Below the pieces are notes generated by a model. The model made no database searches and had not been told where the DNA came from. It worked only from the letters and a program-made list of their open reading frames with translations. A stretch of DNA of 44,110 nt from Lacticaseibacillus thailandensis DSM 22698 = JCM 13996 (GTDB taxonomy: Bacteria; Bacillota; Bacilli; Lactobacillales; Lactobacillaceae): positions 1-44,110 of the forward strand of contig NZ_BBER01000011.1 of assembly GCF_001312865.1 (NCBI RefSeq). Direction: 5' to 3'. The position numbers and the translations under genes are program-made. Shown here one piece after another: positions 40,032 to 44,110 of this stretch (position 1 is the first letter of the stretch; each line of letters starts with the position of its first letter).

Positions 40032-40467
40032 ATGACAAAAGAAAATACTCCAATTATCAAGCTGAAAGGATATCGCATTGAAGATCTTCAATACTCCACT
40101 GATGCGGTAAAGTTGAAAGCTGCTCCGCGCGGCTTCCATATTGAGCCGACCATCGGAACCAATGAGTCACTTAATGTTGGACGTGTAACGCTTGATGTAT
40201 CTCTAAAAGTAGAATCAGACTCAAACCAAGCTGATTCACGCCTTGTAAGGGTAAAGGTCAATGCTTTTTTTTGACATTTCGGAAGAACTTACTAATAAAG
40301 ATGACATTGGACGAGCCTTGGCCGTAAATGGAACTGCCATCCTCTTTCCATACGTGCGTGGCATCATTTCAATGGTGACTGGGTTGGATTCAGCACATAC
40401 AATCCTACTGCCGACCATCAACACACAGGAAATGTTTGGAACTCCTCGGAATTCCAGTGACGATTAA
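40032..40467 (+). CDS. SecB-like chaperone of TAC-type operon, frameshifted
   Basis: About 144 residues when reconstructed, the size of SecB. The N-terminus IIKLKGYRIEDLQYS matches the first strand of SecB (aligning with the IQRIYTKDISFE region of E. coli SecB). VTLDVSLKVESD and VKVNAFFDISE are the central strands. GTAILFPYVRGIISMVTG followed by ILLPTIN is the hallmark C-terminal segment (ILFPYARECITSMVSR...LAPVNF in E. coli). One T too many at 40265 (T8) breaks the frame at NAFF; seven T restores it. Lactobacilli have no general SecB, so this is probably a dedicated chaperone for the neighbouring antitoxin. It starts eight bases after the antitoxin stop. Confidence 0.82.
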
Positions 40468-40539
40468 AGTTAGTGTAGCCCAACAAGTTTAATTCAAGCT
40501 CATCCCCATATTTAAAGATGGGCGATCGTTGATATTTTA

Positions 40540-40650
40540 AAGGGTTCCGTCAAACTATAGTGGTTTCAATGTTTTTAAGGGTATCTGTCAAGCACTGTGG
40601 GTTTCAATACTTTCAAATTACGGATCTTCGTCAAATCGTATTGGTGATAC
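40540..40650. repeat. array of diverged ISL3-type end sequences
   Basis: Three related units lie in a row: TTCCGTCAAACTATAGTGG (about 40546), TATCTGTCAAGCACTGTGGG (about 40581) and GATCTTCGTCAAATCG (about 40623), the first two followed by TTTCAAT. The last belongs to the best-preserved ISL3 copy. Similar sequences occur at 32716, 32788 and 42076. Confidence 0.6.
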
Positions 40651-41934
40651 TCTGTTGATAACACATTCACTCCGGTGAATGTGTTTTTTTCCTCATGAAT
40701 CAGCCGAATGCGGATAAACATGTTGTACTGATTTCGGAAACCAAAGCAGTTACGTTTCAGCGTCTTGATTTTTCGGTTGAGGACTTCAAGCAGACCGTTT
40801 GAATAGGAGTAGCGGCAGCTATTTAGCACTGCATTTTTGTTTTTTCTCAGCTTAGCGATGGTGGTGTCCATGGCGTTGCCACAATTCTTATAGATCTTCA
40901 GTAAATGGGCCAGTTTGGCTCCTGACTTGTTTTTTTAGGGCTGTCATGATGGTTTGATATATTTCGTAGGCAGCTCGGAAGCGTGGGGCATGATCGAGAC
41001 CGAGATTAACCGCGGCCTGCGGGACAATCCATTCGTTTAACCCCCGTAAATATCGGCTCTTGGCTCGTTCTAGTTCGTCTTCGTTGAGGTGAAATGAGCG
41101 CCACTGAGATTTTAGAACTCGATAGCGACGACTATGTTGGTCGATTTCTTGATGGAGCAGCCGTAGGCGCTCCTGATCAAGTGCCCTAGCCGCCAGTTGC
41201 ACGATGTGAAAACGATCGATGATGAGTTCAGCGTTGGGAAACAAACGGTGAATGAACTGGACATACTGCGCGTTCATATCAATCGTGACGGTTTGTACTG
41301 TTCGTCTTTCTTGTAGTGAGTACCGCGCCTCAAAATAGTCGATAATGTCACGGCTTAGCCTCGTCGGTAAAGTAGTGATGAGCTGATGGCTCTCAGCGTC
41401 GCAACAGTCAAACGACATGCGATGACCGCAGGTACGAATCTCATCAAAGCAAAGATTAGGTGGTAAATGTTTGACCCGATACGTGAGATGCACGTTTTTA
41501 TTTAAGACCCGTTGGACGTTACTAGCCGAGATACCTACAATTCGGGCAATCGTTGTGGTCGGTATCAGTTCTTTGGCCAAACGGATCACTTGATGAATAA
41601 CCTGATGACTGAAGGTTTAATTAAACTTGACCAGCGTAGTCTGGGCACCACAGGTCGCCCCACAGTGATGACATAGATAGCGTTGACGTTTGAGATGAAG
41701 TTCATAACAACCGCCGGCTAAAGTACCTAGGCGTACTTTAGAGAGATGAGTACCGTTCTTGATCAACGCCTTAAAGCCACACTGAGGACAACGTTTAAGG
41801 GGATAGGATAGCGTCGCTTTGATCACATGGATCTTTCTTCCTTTCACTCGCTTTGGCTGGTTAATAGTGATTTCTGAGAGATGTGGGTCTGTCAATTCGA
41901 ACAAGCTTAGGATAAAATCGTTTTGGGACATCAT
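40575..41934 (-). pseudogene. ISL3-family transposase (nonsense codon plus frameshift)
   Basis: Three collinear parts form one transposase of about 450 residues. The N-terminal zinc-finger part (MSQNDFILSLFELTD, RCPQCGF, YLCHHCG) spans 41617-41934. The catalytic core (TVQTVTIDMNAQYVQFI with the first Asp, IIDRFHIVQLAARAL with the second Asp) spans 40888-41589. The C-terminal part (SYSNGLLEVLNRKIKTLKRN with the catalytic Glu, CFGFRNQYNMF) spans 40575-40871. An in-frame TAA at 41617-41619 sits where CAA would continue NQTFSHQV, and a T7 run near 40929 (six expected) breaks the frame after ALKN. It reads towards the SecB-like gene. Repair of just two points would restore it, so the copy is young. 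Confidence 0.8.
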
Positions 41935-42057
41935 ATTTTCTCTTCTCGATTAGGTTTAGGCGCTTAAATCGTAGCATGAGGGGACAGTGATGTCCTTTTG
42001 ATTTTCCAAAATTAAAAAAATGGCATTGGCTTTCACCAATACCAGAAAGTGTAGACT
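40621..42057 (-). mobile_element. ISL3-family insertion sequence, copy 3 (best preserved)
   Basis: The left end GGATCTTCGTCAAATC followed by GTATTGGTGA is mirrored on the right by TCACCAATAC followed by CAGAAAGTGTAGACTCG, giving a 10-bp core shared by both ends. Between them lies one almost full-length transposase gene on the minus strand. The element adjoins the SecB-like gene on one side and ISL3 copy 4 on the other. Confidence 0.7.
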
Positions 42058-42075
42058 CGTTTTTTTTGTCGAGTT

Positions 42076-43370
42076 CTGTTGGTTTTAGCATTTTGTAATT
42101 GCCACGACTCTCCACTTTGGAGGGCATTTTGTTATCTAGGCGATCAGTTGATAGATGCGGTTGAAGAAGTTAATTTGGTCTTTAAAGCTAAAGCAGTTAC
42201 GTTTTAGGGACCTGATTAGTCAGTTTTTTTTCCCCCGCAATGGGCCATTACTTCTGGGGCTAGCAGCAGACATTGGCATACCCTGATTTTTTTGTTTCCG
42301 GGTGGTCATGCGAGTATCTAACGAAGTACTCATAGAGCAATATGTGTTAAGGACAGACCAAAGGGTCACGGTGTTGCCCAATATCAGGCATTACGTAGCC
42401 TGAGATACGTTTCGTAAAAGGTTTGTAGCTATGGCTTATTGTCAAAGACAATGTCAAGTGTGTTCTGTTCAGTCATATATTCGTTGAGTCCGAAGGAGGA
42501 GTCAACATGACGGGTGTGAGGATCAGCCTTGTGGAACAAGCGCCCTTTCGATTTGAACATCTTGTATTGCCAAATATAGTGATTATCAAGCTGCGTAAGA
42601 GCGGCAATACGGGTTTTATCAGGTGTTCGTCCGAGCAATTGCACGATGTGGAAGCGTTCAACGATGATACGGCCATTCAGAAAATAAAGTGTTTGCAAGC
42701 TGCATTCGTGCTCAGGATGATGTTCGGGACTACCTGCCATTCATCAATGCTGTGATGAATAATGAAAAATTTCTTAATTGTGCGCTTAAAGTCGTCAAAT
42801 GGTAGTGAAACTAGTTTGTGTGTGCCATCATCAATACAAATGAACGATCAACATAGTGTCGTTATAATAAAACTAGTTGAAACGAAGATTACGCGTTCGC
42901 GTAATCCATTGTCTGGGGTATTTTGCGACATTGGGACAGTTGTTTGGTGGCAGTTGACGCACCGTAGCGCTGTTTTCTGAGATCCAATAAGGTTGATATG
43001 TCAGTGCCACTTTGGCTACGGCTATGGGTCAAGGTGTAGCCTATATTGTTGTAGACTTTCAAACCCACAATTGGGACGGGATGAGTGGATAAGAATGTAG
43101 ACAGGAGATGACATGAACCTGGTGATCAGTACCGTGGATGACGCTTTTTGCATCATTTACCGTGAGTATGCGGATATATTAGTATCTGGTATTCCTAGGA
43201 TGGACAGTGTAAGAATGTTTCGGGGTACTGATTGAATGTTGTTGGTTTGGTCGTTTATAGCGTCGCATGGATAGTGCCTCCTTCATTTTGCCAAAATTGT
43301 CACCAGAAATGTGTTCTACACTCGCTTCGCATCGATGGAAGTCAAAAGCAAAGTGTAGAACCGTTTTTCT
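42076..43370 (-). mobile_element. decayed ISL3-family element, copy 4
   Basis: A minus-strand remnant of the same type as copy 1. An N-terminal piece (ILTLSILGIPDTNIS) is readable near 43160-43230, a core piece (IIVERFHIVQLLGRTPDKTRI) at about 42600-42680 and the C-terminal end near 42130-42200. Multiple frame breaks are spread throughout. The 5' end has an inverted repeat TTCTACACTCGCTTCG (43311) with AAGCAAAGTGTAGAACC followed by GTTTTTCT, like copy 1. Confidence 0.65.
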
Positions 43371-43730
43371 ACAGTTTGTTAGTTTAAGCTGACGTAAGTG
43401 GTTCCTGGTTTGCTCTTGGCAAATAACCTTGATAACTTGGCAAATGGTCGCGTACGTATTAAATTTTCAGTCCTCCAAATTACTTCGTTAGTAAAGATTT
43501 GCATATCGTGAATAGCTCACTCTTTGAATGTATTCAGTCATATTTGTAATTTAATAGTACAAACGGGCGTTTGATGGTCCAATCCAGGAAAATCTCGGTC
43601 CCGCTTTCATCCGCACCAAATCAACAAGAGCAGATACGCAAATTTCATTGTCTTCCTCAACGATAGGAATTACTCTTGTCTACGTAAAGTTATTATTATT
43701 AACTTTTTTTCCTGAAGGAGGAAGATTATG
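43371..43730 (+). other. 360-base region upstream of the surface protein gene
   Basis: AT-rich DNA between the last IS remnant and the KxYKxGKxW gene. It ends with a strong SD (GAAGGAGGAAG, 43714-43724) after a T7 run. No ORF or convincing promoter is assigned. Confidence 0.4.
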
Positions 43731-44110
43731 ATGAATGAACGCAATGGTGCCAAAAAGCTCTATAAGGCCCACAAAGTATGGTTTGCAGCTGGGGTTGCAG
43801 CCATCGGGTTGTTTTCTGCTGGTGCTTTAGGTAGTAACTCGGTTTCTGCTGCCACAACTGGTACGGAGCCAACTACTACCCAGGTAAAGGCAGGGAGTAC
43901 AGCTACTGTCACGCAAACAAAGGCCGACAGTGCCTCCGCATCAGCTCAGTCCGCAGCTGATCAGGCTAACAGTAGCTTCAACGATTTCCAGCAGCAGCAG
44001 GAAACCAAAGCCAATGAAGCCGCAGCGGAGAAGAACAACACTCGTTTTGGTGGTGCGACGGTTTCTGACCCGTCCATGAAGACGAACACGTCGTTCAACG
44101 ATTTCCAGCA
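43731..44110 (+). CDS. KxYKxGKxW-type signal peptide surface protein (3' partial)
   Basis: An open frame from ATG 43731 (preferred over ATG 43728 for SD spacing) to the window end. The N-terminus has KKLYKAHKVWFAAGVAAIG, a clear variant of the KxYKxGKxW signal peptide (His replaces Gly), followed by a hydrophobic core and a likely cleavage after VSAA near residue 43. These signals mark long Ser-rich or repetitive surface proteins of lactobacilli and streptococci, often exported by the accessory SecA2/SecY2 route. The mature part is Thr/Ala/Gln-rich with a repeated SFNDFQQ unit (at 43977 and 44092), indicating a longer repeat domain beyond the window. An adhesin or aggregation factor is likely (inference). 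Confidence 0.85.
   Translation, partial: MNERNGAKKLYKAHKVWFAAGVAAIGLFSAGALGSNSVSAATTGTEPTTTQVKAGSTATVTQTKADSASASAQSAADQANSSFNDFQQQQETKANEAAAEKNNTRFGGATVSDPSMKTNTSFNDFQ

Overview
The window looks like chromosome of a relatively high-GC member of the Lactobacillaceae. The evidence is a KxYKxGKxW-type signal peptide, a tandem Rgg-type regulator, three OppA-like lipoproteins with L-A-A-C or L-T-A-C lipoboxes, HelD, a Gram-positive Wzd/Wze-type polysaccharide kinase pair and ISL3-family elements. The species cannot be named from sequence alone.

Layout: (1) 1-2056, two EAL-like proteins; the first has an N-terminal Thr-Thr-Pro tandem repeat and starts before the window. (2) 2265-7613, three tandem orphan peptide-binding lipoproteins with no permease genes. 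(3) 7856-19516, housekeeping and accessory genes: HD hydrolase, double Rgg regulator, tRNA-Thr, CPBP protease, HelD, two single-TM proteins flanking a glycerate transporter/kinase pair, and trpS. (4) 19961-32679, an exopolysaccharide locus: chain-length regulator, tyrosine kinase, priming transferase, epimerase, glycosyltransferases, Wzy, Wzx and rfbACBD for dTDP-rhamnose. The centre (about 22.4-29.2 kb) is clearly AT-richer, as expected for exchangeable repeat-unit genes. (5) 32700-43370, an island of decayed ISL3 copies and an IS1202-like remnant carrying two cargo modules. (6) 43731-end, the start of a KxYKxGKxW secreted surface protein.

The two cargo modules are the most interesting part. 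Module A (34463-37742) pairs a solitary amino-DNA methyltransferase with a GHKL/Hsp90-type ATPase of about 680 residues, resembling the MORC/MutL-like ATPases linked to restriction-modification genes. Module B (39051-40467) is a compact three-gene operon: an ADP-ribosyltransferase-like toxin, a 115-residue putative antitoxin, and a SecB-like chaperone. Its order and content match toxin-antitoxin-chaperone logic of the E. coli CmdTAC anti-phage type, but in a Gram-positive host group that normally lacks SecB.

A caution governs the whole annotation: many genes are broken by single-base indels with two regular signatures. Runs of seven or more A/T inside genes sit at frame breaks, and most other breaks are repaired by restoring one G or C to a GGC/GCC triplet. 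The same signature shortens the tRNA-Thr anticodon stem. I therefore treat most frameshifts as probable sequence errors and give reconstructed gene spans. The transposase remnants and one glycosyltransferase fragment appear genuinely decayed.
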